Of a stretch of DNA of 64,000 nt, positions 39,472-47,317 are shown piece by piece. The position numbers and the translations under genes were made by a program. The notes under the pieces are model-generated. The model worked only from the letters and a program-made list of their open reading frames with translations. It was not told where the DNA came from and ran no database searches. How positions within the stretch are numbered: the first letter of the stretch is position 1; every line of letters starts with the position of its first letter. Source of the stretch: Syntrophales bacterium (GTDB lineage: Bacteria; Desulfobacterota; Syntrophia; Syntrophales; UBA5619); assembly GCA_023229765.1 (NCBI GenBank), contig JALNYO010000010.1, positions 366 to 64,365 on the forward strand, in the 5' to 3' direction.

Positions 39472-41277
39472 TCATTCAAACCACTCCTGCTTCATTTTCA
39501 CCGTCAGTCCATCGCCGCTATTCTGAAGACAGGCAGCAAGGCCTTTGATTTTTGGCAATTCATAGGCAAAAAAATAGCGACAGGTATGGAGCTTGCTGTT
39601 GTAGAAATTGATGTCAGCTTCGGCAGGCGCTGCAGGGAGGGCGCCGGCTGCCGTTACCGCCTGCAACAGCCACTGCCAAGATATTGCAATTATTCCAAAT
39701 AGTTCAAGGTAAAGGGTGGCGTCCGCCAGGAACAGCTCCATTTCGCCTTTTGACCTTATCTCTAACAACGCTGTCGTGATTTCCCTTAGAGTTTCCATCG
39801 CCTCGGCTAAGGCTGCGGCGCAACTCTCGCACTCCGGAATGGCCTTTCCTGCCGCGATGGTCTTTTCGAGTTCTCCCAGAAACAAAAGGAACGCCTTGCC
39901 GTCTTTCATGACCACCTTGCGTCCCAAAAGGTCTATCCCCTGGATGCCGGTTGTTCCTTCGTGGATCGGGTGGATCCGGACATCGCGGTAGTACTGCTCC
40001 AAGGGAAACTCGTCGCAGTAGCCATATCCGCCGAGGCACTGGAGACCCTGGCTGACCGAGAGAATGCCCATCTCTGCCGGATAGCTCTTGGCGATCGGCG
40101 TGAGAAGATCAAGCAGGAGCGAATATCTTTCCCGCTCCTCCCCCGTTGTAACGGACGACAAATCAACATAGCGTGCACATTGGAGAGTCAGGGAAAGCGA
40201 ACCTTCGACGACCGCGCGCTGAAAGAGAAGCATCCTTTTTACATCGGCATGCTCTATGATCGGAACCTGAGGCGTCAGCGGCTCTTTGGCCATTACTGGG
40301 CGGCCCTGAGGTCTCTGTTTTGCGTATTCCCAAGACGCGTAATAGGCTGCGGAGGCGATCGCCGCCGCCCCCATCCCCGCATAGATTCTCTCTTCGTTCA
40401 TCATCTGGAACATATAACTCAATCCATTGTTGGGTTTACCGACCAGCCAGCCCCGGCAGTCGTCGTTGTCGCCCAAAGAAAGTTGGGTTATCGGGGCGCC
40501 GCGGTAACCGAGCTTATGGTATATCCCTATGCATTCCAGATCGTTGGTAATTATCCCGCCGTTCCCATCTGGTCTCTTTTTAGGGACAACAAAAAGGGAT
40601 ATCCCTTTTACACCGGGAGGCGCTCCCTCAATTCTGGCCAGCAGTAAATTTACAATGTTCTCCGTTGATTCATATTCGGAACAGGAGATAAATATTTTCT
40701 GCCCTTTGATTTTGTAATAGCCTTCAGAGGTAGGATAGGCCGTAGTAGTGAGGTCGGTAAGCGAAGAGCCGGCCTGAGGCTCTGTCAGGGCCATCGTTCC
40801 CTGCCACTCGCCCGCAAACATCTTAGGTACATAAGTTTTAAGCAGTTCGGGAGAGCCGAAGGAGGTGATAAGATGGGCGGCATCGGCTGTCAGAAAAGGA
40901 TAAACGGAAGCCGAGTAATTAGCCGCGCAAAAGATCCCCCAGAAGGATGTCATTATTATATTGGGAATCTGCTGCCCTCCGTGTTCATACGAATCCTGCG
41001 CGCCGATCCACCCCCCCTCGCCGCAGGCCTTCATAACCTGCGCGGCCAAAGGATGCACAAACACCTTTCCCTCTCTGAACTCAGGAGGTTTCTTGTCCAT
41101 TTCGTTCAAGTATGGATAAAGCAAGTCTTTTCCCATTCTCATCGCTGTATCTATAACCATATCGAATGTTTCTTTGCTGTGATCCTCAAAATAGGGATAT
41201 TTTGTAAGCGCGGTCGCATCGAACATTTCGTGCAATAAAAATTGAAGATTTCTCAAACTGATAAACTTTTCTGCCAT
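39472..41277 (-). CDS. Acyl-CoA dehydrogenase, long (DmdC/FadE5-like) form
   Basis: 601 residues, longer than the usual 380 because of an N-terminal helix and a C-terminal domain seen in DmdC and FadE5-type enzymes. MALTEPQAGSSLTDLTTTAYP (FAD/substrate), GVKGISLFVVPKKRPDGNG, ERIYAGMGAAAIASAAYYASWEYAKQRPQG, and YRDVRIHPIHEGTTGIQGIDLLGRKV with the catalytic Glu in HEGTTGIQ are visible. It makes the 2,3-double bond in an acyl-CoA. As second gene of operon C it starts the beta-oxidation cycle. No etfAB is in the window to accept its electrons. Confidence 0.9.
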   Translation of the reverse strand: MAEKFISLRNLQFLLHEMFDATALTKYPYFEDHSKETFDMVIDTAMRMGKDLLYPYLNEMDKKPPEFREGKVFVHPLAAQVMKACGEGGWIGAQDSYEHGGQQIPNIIMTSFWGIFCAANYSASVYPFLTADAAHLITSFGSPELLKTYVPKMFAGEWQGTMALTEPQAGSSLTDLTTTAYPTSEGYYKIKGQKIFISCSEYESTENIVNLLLARIEGAPPGVKGISLFVVPKKRPDGNGGIITNDLECIGIYHKLGYRGAPITQLSLGDNDDCRGWLVGKPNNGLSYMFQMMNEERIYAGMGAAAIASAAYYASWEYAKQRPQGRPVMAKEPLTPQVPIIEHADVKRMLLFQRAVVEGSLSLTLQCARYVDLSSVTTGEERERYSLLLDLLTPIAKSYPAEMGILSVSQGLQCLGGYGYCDEFPLEQYYRDVRIHPIHEGTTGIQGIDLLGRKVVMKDGKAFLLFLGELEKTIAAGKAIPECESCAAALAEAMETLREITTALLEIRSKGEMELFLADATLYLELFGIIAISWQWLLQAVTAAGALPAAPAEADINFYNSKLHTCRYFFAYELPKIKGLAACLQNSGDGLTVKMKQEWFE

Positions 41278-41296
41278 TGCCTTTCCCTCATCCTCT

Positions 41297-41668
41297 TTAA
41301 AGTTGCAACATTCGGGACAAAAAATCGTTCAAATCCGTTGAGTCCACCTGCCCCAGGAGACGGCCTTTTTCAATTCCATTCATAAATAGCAGGAAAGTCG
41401 GAGTCCCCTTGACAGCAAAACTTTCCCTGAATGTTCTTAAAGCCTCATCCCCTAACAAATATACCTTCAATCTTCCTGCATAGTTTGTGCAAATATCTTT
41501 AATGGAGCCTATTTGTTCTTTGAATTCTGGGTCATGGCGCATAAATAAAACCAATACCGGGTTGCTGTCTTTAAGAACCTTCTCCTCGAATTCATCCAAC
41601 CCAAGGGAAGCGATTGTCTTTTCGCTGTCTGAAAATTCATTTTCATTGGTTTTTTCTACAAGGATCAT
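41297..41668 (-). CDS. Thioredoxin-fold protein lacking the CxxC motif
   Basis: 123 residues. The central segment VLKDSNPVLVLFMRHDPEFKEQIGSIKDICTNYAGRLKVYLLGDEALRTFRESFAVKGTPTFLLFMNGIEKGRLLGQVDSTDLNDFLSRML has the thioredoxin strand order with the cis-Pro (KGTPTFLLF), but the position of Cys-Gly-Pro-Cys is occupied by Arg-His-Asp-Pro, so it cannot do dithiol exchange. It may be a chaperone-like or regulatory partner. It is the first gene of operon C, under the sigma-54 promoter at 41803, and ends 20 bp before the acyl-CoA dehydrogenase. Confidence 0.8.
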   Translation of the reverse strand: MILVEKTNENEFSDSEKTIASLGLDEFEEKVLKDSNPVLVLFMRHDPEFKEQIGSIKDICTNYAGRLKVYLLGDEALRTFRESFAVKGTPTFLLFMNGIEKGRLLGQVDSTDLNDFLSRMLQL

Positions 41669-41802
41669 CTAATCTCTCGCCGTTCCTGGCTTGCAGAGGC
41701 ATGAGCATTCACTCACAGCTTTGACAGGCTATCTTTTCATGGACATTTTCCCTTCCGGTTCCAGCTCATTTTGTAAATTTACAGCGTTTCATGCCTGGCG
41801 TA

Positions 41803-41818
41803 TGCAATCGGAATACCA
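41803..41818 (-). promoter_or_regulatory. Sigma-54 promoter of operon C
   Basis: Minus strand TGGTATTCCGATTGCA keeps GG-N10-GC and TTGCA; the -24 box is TGGTA in place of TGGCA. It lies about 135 bp upstream of the thioredoxin-like gene. Confidence 0.75.
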
Positions 41819-41913
41819 AAAGAAAGATATGGAGCGGTAAGTTTTTTTATCTAATGATTGAACGATATTAAACAAAGAAAATAACGGCGGATTACCACAA
41901 TTGGGATGGATAA

Positions 41914-41961
41914 TGTCGCATGCAACAATTGTGTATCACTACATCTTTGTCGCATACTACA
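41914..41961. promoter_or_regulatory. Activator-binding palindromes (UAS) of operon C
   Basis: TGTCGCATGCAACA (41914-41927) and TGTCGCATACTACA (41948-41961) are 34 bp apart and begin 96 bp upstream of the promoter. The distal site overlaps the stop codon of the activator gene (41957-41959). Confidence 0.78.
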
Positions 41962-43750
41962 CATTCTCGGGTTTTGAGATATGATGCATTTTGATTTTTC
42001 TGTACAGGGTGCTTCGATCCATTCTTAAAAGACGGGCAGCTTTTGCTTTGTTCCAGTCGGTCTTGTGCAGCGCCTCGATAATCGCTCCCGGTCCCTCTTT
42101 GGACTCTTTTTTGAGTATCGACATCTTGCCTGTCAAATATGCTGTTATTTCGGGTGGGATGTTCTCAATAACTATCAGCGGTCCCCGGCAAATGACAAAA
42201 GCGCTTTCCAAACTATGCTCCAGCTCTCGAACGTTTCCGGGCCAGGGATAGCTCATAAATGCCTTAAACACCCGGTCCGAAACCCCTTCTACATTCTTGT
42301 GGAATCTCTTGTTGAACAAATTACAGAAACTGCCAACCAGCAGAGGAATGTCGTCGAGCCTTTCCCGGAGCGGCGGCATCGGCACCTCGACTACTTTCAG
42401 ACGATAATAAAGGTCCTCCCGGAATTCCCCCAACCTGATTTTTTCTTTCAGGTTTGCGTTTGTACAGGCAATAACTCGCACGTCAACCTTGATGGGGATA
42501 GATTCTCCAACCCTTTCAAATTCCTTTTCTTCAAGGATTCTCAAAAGCTTCAACTGTATTCTGGGTGAAACGTCGCCTATTTCGTCTAAAATGATCGTCC
42601 CGCCCTGCGCAGACAGGAAGCGACCCTGGGAGTCTTTTATGGCGCCTGTAAAGGCCCCTTTGACATGGCCAAACAGCTCACTTTCCAGTAATGTTTCCGG
42701 CAACGCGGAGCAATTCACCGTTACCACGGGCTTGAGAACCCTATTGCCGCTGTAATGGATGGCCTTGGCCGCCAATGATTTCCCCGTTCCGCTCTCTCCC
42801 GTAATCAGGACATTGGTTTCTAAATTAGCCAGATCTTCCAGCAGTTCATAGATGTTTTGCATCTTTTTGCTCTTGCCAATAATATTCTGAAATTGGTGTC
42901 TCTCTCTGAGCTCACGCTCCAGGTTGCTGAGGTGGGTTATATCCCTTATGACAAGAACCGTCCCATTGAATTCACCTTTCCTTCCCAGCAGCGGCAAACT
43001 TGTTGCGACGACTATCTGGAGCGGTTTTTTTGCATGTTCACATTCAATTCTGTATTCTTTGACATTGGCATCCTTCCTGAACGGCTGATTAAATAATTCC
43101 AGGCAGGATTTATTGCAGTCTGTCAGGCATTCGCTGAATCGCTCCCCAATAATCGTCTTACGCTCTATCCCGCAAATATTATTGGTGGCATCATTTGCCT
43201 CAATCGCCACCCCGTCCTTATCTACGGTAATTATCGCATCTTTTACGCTTCCAAAAATTGCCTGCATGAGATTGCGGTGTTTTTCCAAATCTTCTTCGGT
43301 CCGCTTCCGCTCTGTAATATCCCTCACAACACTTCTGAACCCAACCGGCCGGCCTTGCGAATCCTTTATCAGAGAGATTGAGTTTTCGATATTTCGGCTG
43401 ATCCCGTCTTTTCTATTTATTTCGTATGTGAATGACTTGTTGGGCATTCCCGTCCGGAAGGTTTTATTGTATGCGTCATAAACGACTGTCGCCATACCTT
43501 CTTCCATGTACTTGCGAAAATCAAGGCCAAGAAGCTCCTCCTCCGGATATCCGATAATGTCGCGAAACGAATCATTCCAGAATACCAGTCTGCCCTTAAG
43601 ATCAACCTCTATGTAACCCTCTTCAATATTCTGAAGGACCGCCTGCTGCCTTCCCTCGACGTCTGGCATTGCCGCCTCAAATTTTTCCGCTTCCGGAACA
43701 GAGCTATTCGAAGGTGTGGTCATTTTTTTTAAATTATAGTCGTATGCCAT
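41957..43750 (-). CDS. Sigma-54-dependent transcriptional activator with two PAS domains
   Basis: 597 residues. PAS1 (about 35-150, ending VVRDITERKR) and PAS2 (about 160-275, ending VIRDITHLSN). The AAA+ domain has Walker A GESGTGKS (318-325), the sigma-54 contact loop GAFTGA (365-370), Walker B IILDEIGD (386-393) and the arginine finger region. The C-terminus is a Fis-type helix-turn-helix (TDWNKAKAARLLRMDRSTLYRKIK, 564-587). PAS2 contains Cys 193, 208, 212 and 216 (ECLTDCNKSC), which might sense redox or bind a cofactor. There is no receiver domain, so a ligand or redox signal is expected. It most likely binds the three palindrome pairs and activates operons A, B and C. Confidence 0.92.
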   Translation of the reverse strand: MAYDYNLKKMTTPSNSSVPEAEKFEAAMPDVEGRQQAVLQNIEEGYIEVDLKGRLVFWNDSFRDIIGYPEEELLGLDFRKYMEEGMATVVYDAYNKTFRTGMPNKSFTYEINRKDGISRNIENSISLIKDSQGRPVGFRSVVRDITERKRTEEDLEKHRNLMQAIFGSVKDAIITVDKDGVAIEANDATNNICGIERKTIIGERFSECLTDCNKSCLELFNQPFRKDANVKEYRIECEHAKKPLQIVVATSLPLLGRKGEFNGTVLVIRDITHLSNLERELRERHQFQNIIGKSKKMQNIYELLEDLANLETNVLITGESGTGKSLAAKAIHYSGNRVLKPVVTVNCSALPETLLESELFGHVKGAFTGAIKDSQGRFLSAQGGTIILDEIGDVSPRIQLKLLRILEEKEFERVGESIPIKVDVRVIACTNANLKEKIRLGEFREDLYYRLKVVEVPMPPLRERLDDIPLLVGSFCNLFNKRFHKNVEGVSDRVFKAFMSYPWPGNVRELEHSLESAFVICRGPLIVIENIPPEITAYLTGKMSILKKESKEGPGAIIEALHKTDWNKAKAARLLRMDRSTLYRKIKMHHISKPENV

Positions 43751-43915
43751 AAGGGTTCTGCCTCTGCAGGGAGCATCTGCTCAGCACTACAAAAAAACGG
43801 TTTTTGTGAATTAAGAAAATATAAATATCACGGCAGTTAATTCGTGAAGACCTTACTTTGTTTATGAGTAGTATATCCCCCGCTTCAAATGCAAGCAAAA
43901 AGTAAATTTACTTTC

Positions 43916-44068
43916 GAGGCAATTGCAAAACCATTTGTCATTCCCGAATGTCTCTATCGGGAAAGCGAAGCTTAATGTTCATAATATGGTTTTTCAAGCA
44001 GTTAGAACCAGATTCCCGCTCAGAATCGTTGCGGGCATGACAAGAATGGGGAGTTTTGCAATTACCTC
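43916..44068. repeat. MITE-like repeat, copy 4 (153 bp)
   Basis: GAGGCAATTGCAAAACC to GGAGTTTTGCAATTACCTC. It is the reverse complement of copy 2 except for a 21-bp insert at 43964-43984, the same sequence (with two changes) found in copy 3. Located upstream of the activator gene, whose transcription runs away from it. Confidence 0.85.
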
Positions 44069-44476
44069 TTTTTTCTGTACAATTGCGGCGGACGGGAATA
44101 ATATTATGCCCAGATGCGGCGGTTAGCGTACGACCACATTAAAATTATCAAAGTGATAGCGTATTATGTATCATGATGATAGCATATCATATATTTACGA
44201 CTTAGTTTTAAGTTTATTCAATGCTTATTATTTCATAATTATATGAAATTAAATGCAAAAAAATTATTTTCTCCCATGGGCATGCCTATTGCTTTAAATA
44301 TAATGGAATTGTTTTTAGAAAAGGAAGGTTCTTTGCAGCAGATGGAGAGCGTTAATACGTAAGGCATAAAGGAACCCCTGTCCCAAAGCCTGTTTTGTCT
44401 GAGAGGGTGTCGTTTCAGGAGAGATATTTCCCGGCAGGGTTTCGGAAACCAACAGAGATAGAAAGGAGATAGGAAA
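44069..44476. other. Intergenic region ahead of the molybdopterin oxidoreductase
   Basis: About 400 bp, very AT-rich, with no supported gene. It contains the operator-like pair at 44154-44189. I did not find a sigma-54 promoter here, nor a clear sigma-70 one. Confidence 0.45.
44154..44189. promoter_or_regulatory. Operator-like repeat pair
   Basis: TGATAGCGTATTA (44154-44166) and TGATAGCATATCA (44177-44189) are related 13-mers, 23 bp apart; the second is a near-perfect TGATA-N3-TATCA palindrome. Differs from the TGTNGCATGCNACA sites. Presumably controls the plus-strand oxidoreductase or the divergent activator. Confidence 0.45.
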
Positions 44477-46525
44477 TTGGCGCAAACAGTTGAAGTGCTC
44501 ACGGATTGCAGTCTATGTTATCATAGCTGCGGGTGCAAAGTCACCGTGGAGGATGGGAAGGCAGTAAAGGTTGAGGGTCTGGAGTCGCATCCTCTCAACC
44601 ATGGTCAGCTCTGCCCGAAGGGATTAGGCACGCTGGATAATGTGTACAGCCCGGCACGGATAAAGCACCCATTGAAGAAGGTGGGAGGGGTATTTCAGGA
44701 GATTTCGTGGGATCAAGCCCTGGACGAGATTGCGGCTAAACTTAAGGGTCTCAAGGAGCAGTTTGGCGCCCAGGTTTTGGGTGTTTTCTCCGGTTCGATC
44801 GGCGTGGAGAATCTGGAGATGGCAAGCCTGGTGCAGTTGTTTAAGGCCGCTTTCGGATCGCCCAATTTTTTCTCGGTGGAAAGCGTCTGCTACCGGATGC
44901 GCATTCGCACCCGACAGATCACCTTTGGCAAATACCCTACTGAAGAATTGGATTCCAAGCTTTACATTATCTGGGGACACAACCCCGAGCAATCGGATTT
45001 TCCACTCGAGCTTGCCCTTGAGGAGAATTTAGCCAAGGGCGCCAAACTGGTTGTCATTGATCCCAGGCGCATCAAGCTTGCCGACCGCGCCGACATGTAT
45101 ATGCAGATCAGGCCGGGAACGGATGGCGCCATGGCCCTGGCAATGATGAATGTAATCATCAATGAGAAGCTTTATGACCAGGATTTCATCGATAAGTACA
45201 CGATGGGATTCGACAAGCTGGTTCCGCATGTGCAGCAATACACCCCGGAATGGGCAGAGAAGATCACATGGGTCAAGGCGGAGGATATCCGGAAGTTAGC
45301 CCGAATGTTCGCAGGCACAAAAGGGGCAAGCATCTTTCAGGGCACCTGCACGCAGGATCAGACGGCCAATGGCACGCAGAACAGTCGCGCCTTTGCGATC
45401 CTGCAAATCATTACGGGCAACATCAATGTTCCCGGCGCCTGGACAATCAGCCCGCGCATTGCCTTTGGCAACGCGGGGATTCGTGTGGATGGAGATCCGA
45501 TAGGTTCACATAAGTATCCTCTCTTCTTTGAGGTATGGGGCCGCAAAAGCCCCTATGGGGTGGTGACGCTGGTTCCCGAAAGCATCCCCGACAAGCTGAA
45601 GGCATTCATTGTGGTAGGCGGCAATCCCCTTGTCTCCATGCCTGATACAAATGCCTTCACGGAAGCTTTCCGGAAGCTGGATCTTTTAGTGGTGCACGAC
45701 CTGTTCATGACCGATACCGCCCGGGAGGCCCATTATGTGCTTCCGGCCTGTTCCCATCTCGAAAAATGGGGAGTGGCTTATACCTACAATGTTTGCCACT
45801 GCCTGCCTTTTTTGATGTTGCGGAAGAAATGCATTGAGCCGTATTACGACAGCTGGTCGGAATGGAAGCTTCTTACCGAACTTGCCCGGAGACTGGGCTT
45901 GGACGAATTCTTTCCCTGGAAGACGGAAGAAGAGCTTGTGGCTTTTGAACTTTCCAAGACAGGCCTTTCCTTCGATTACCTGCTTCATGAAAAGCCCGAA
46001 GGAGATTACTATCAACAGAAGGAATACGGCTTCAAGAGCGACCAGTTTTCAACCCCCTCGAAAAAGATAGAAATCTACAGCGAGGCACTGGAGAAGGTCG
46101 GGTTCGACCCGCTCCCCACCTATCTGGAGCCGTTGAGAAGTCCGGTGAACAGTTCCCCGGCATCGCTGAAGAAATATCCGCTGATACTTTCTACCGGGTT
46201 AAGAAGTCTCTATTACACCCACAGCCAGCACCGGGGAATTTCGGAGCTGCATGAAAAGAATCCGGAGCCCTTCTTTGAAATGGGTCCCCTTACCGCTGCG
46301 CAGTATGGGGTTATGGATGGAGATGGAGTGGAGGTTGAAACGAATCGGGGTAAAGTGACGATGAAAGCCCACGTGGACGAAAGGGTTGCAGAAGGAATGG
46401 TGATTGTGCCGCACGGCTGGACCGGTAAGGCCAACGTCAATCTGCTTACGGATGTTAAATGTCTGGAGCCCATCATGGGCTATCCGGATATGAAATCACT
46501 GATGTGTTCAATAAGAAAGATTTAG
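44477..46525 (+). CDS. Molybdopterin (Mo/W-bis-MGD) oxidoreductase, formate dehydrogenase/DMSO reductase superfamily
   Basis: 682 residues, starting at TTG 44477 with AAAGGAGATAGG just upstream. N-terminal cysteines CSLCYHSCGCKV ... CPKG bind a [4Fe-4S] cluster. The bis-MGD-binding features SPARIKHPLKKVGG, YIIWGHNPEQSD, VVIDPRR, GTCTQDQTANG and GLRSLYYTHSQHRG follow. In the metal-ligand loop ESVCYRMRIRT a Cys is the probable Mo/W ligand. No Tat signal, so it is cytoplasmic; no partner electron-transfer subunit is adjacent. The family includes cytoplasmic formate dehydrogenase-like and acetylene hydratase-like enzymes; the specific reaction is not recognised. It is convergent with bamI. Confidence 0.85.
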   Translation: MAQTVEVLTDCSLCYHSCGCKVTVEDGKAVKVEGLESHPLNHGQLCPKGLGTLDNVYSPARIKHPLKKVGGVFQEISWDQALDEIAAKLKGLKEQFGAQVLGVFSGSIGVENLEMASLVQLFKAAFGSPNFFSVESVCYRMRIRTRQITFGKYPTEELDSKLYIIWGHNPEQSDFPLELALEENLAKGAKLVVIDPRRIKLADRADMYMQIRPGTDGAMALAMMNVIINEKLYDQDFIDKYTMGFDKLVPHVQQYTPEWAEKITWVKAEDIRKLARMFAGTKGASIFQGTCTQDQTANGTQNSRAFAILQIITGNINVPGAWTISPRIAFGNAGIRVDGDPIGSHKYPLFFEVWGRKSPYGVVTLVPESIPDKLKAFIVVGGNPLVSMPDTNAFTEAFRKLDLLVVHDLFMTDTAREAHYVLPACSHLEKWGVAYTYNVCHCLPFLMLRKKCIEPYYDSWSEWKLLTELARRLGLDEFFPWKTEEELVAFELSKTGLSFDYLLHEKPEGDYYQQKEYGFKSDQFSTPSKKIEIYSEALEKVGFDPLPTYLEPLRSPVNSSPASLKKYPLILSTGLRSLYYTHSQHRGISELHEKNPEPFFEMGPLTAAQYGVMDGDGVEVETNRGKVTMKAHVDERVAEGMVIVPHGWTGKANVNLLTDVKCLEPIMGYPDMKSLMCSIRKI

Positions 46526-46604
46526 AAAAGCGGAAGGCGGATGTCGATCTTCAATGGTCGGCATCCAACCGCTCCTGCCGCCAGGGATTTTTGATAAACC
46601 TGAT

Positions 46605-46657
46605 AAAAGCGGCGTGAGACAGACACCCTAACCCGGGTCTTGTCTCACACCGCTTTT
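46605..46657. terminator. Bidirectional terminator between convergent genes
   Basis: AAAAGCGGCGTGAGACA (46605-46621) pairs with TGTCTCACACCGCTTTT (46641-46657) with one mismatch. Each strand ends in a T tract (CTTTT, CTTTTA). It lies 80 bp past the oxidoreductase stop and 26 bp past the bamI stop, so it can serve both. Confidence 0.85.
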
Positions 46658-46682
46658 AAAAAAACTCGATAGAGACTGTTTC

Positions 46683-47297
46683 CTATTTATCCGCAGCCGA
46701 CGCCTGGGAAATCTGGGGAAACGCAAACGCTTCGGCTAAGACGAAAGCGGACTGCAAGGCCGATGTAGGACAGAGCGAGAAGCATTCCTTGCAGCTATCA
46801 CACTCCTTAGAGGCTATCTCCGGCACAAAAACTATCTCTCTTGTCGTCCCCCTGTCAACAAAAGTAACAGCGTTTTTCTTCTTTATTTCAGCGCAATATC
46901 TTACACATAGGCCGCAAAGAATGCAAAAAGAAGGCTCTTTCCCAAAGCGGTTTTTGTCTGCCCCATACTCCGTTGTCAATGCTTGCAAAACCGGCGCATC
47001 AGGGGCATGTGCCAGCATCAGCTCCAGAATGGTTCTGCGAATATTGATTACATTCTCCGATTTTGTTCTTACCACTAAATTATCTTCTACCGGGCAGGAG
47101 CAGGCAGTGTCGAGATTTATTCTACCCTTTTTTTCTATTTCCACCGTGCAAATTCTACAGGCAGTATAGGGTTTCAACTTCTCATGATGACAAAGGGTAG
47201 GGATGGCGATGCCGGCGCTGAGCGCCGCTTCAAGAACGGTCATGCCCTCTTTTGCTTTTACCTCTTTGTCATCAATCTTCAAGGTGACTGCACCCAT
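46683..47297 (-). CDS. bamI: BamI-like iron-sulfur subunit (NuoG N-terminal type)
   Basis: 204 residues. [2Fe-2S] ligands CHHEKLKPYTACRICTVEI and TACSCPV, the HxxxC-type region DFTG..., and two [4Fe-4S] motifs CILCGLCVRYC and CDSCKECFSLCP make it the N-terminal module of NuoG/HydB-type subunits. Last gene of the bam operon. In class II benzoyl-CoA reductase the G-H-I module resembles a NADH dehydrogenase and is believed to couple electrons to NAD(P)H or other donors. The long C-terminal domain of NuoG is absent. Confidence 0.85.
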   Translation of the reverse strand: MGAVTLKIDDKEVKAKEGMTVLEAALSAGIAIPTLCHHEKLKPYTACRICTVEIEKKGRINLDTACSCPVEDNLVVRTKSENVINIRRTILELMLAHAPDAPVLQALTTEYGADKNRFGKEPSFCILCGLCVRYCAEIKKKNAVTFVDRGTTREIVFVPEIASKECDSCKECFSLCPTSALQSAFVLAEAFAFPQISQASAADK

Positions 47298-47317
47298 TTT
47301 TTTACCTCACTTGTCTA

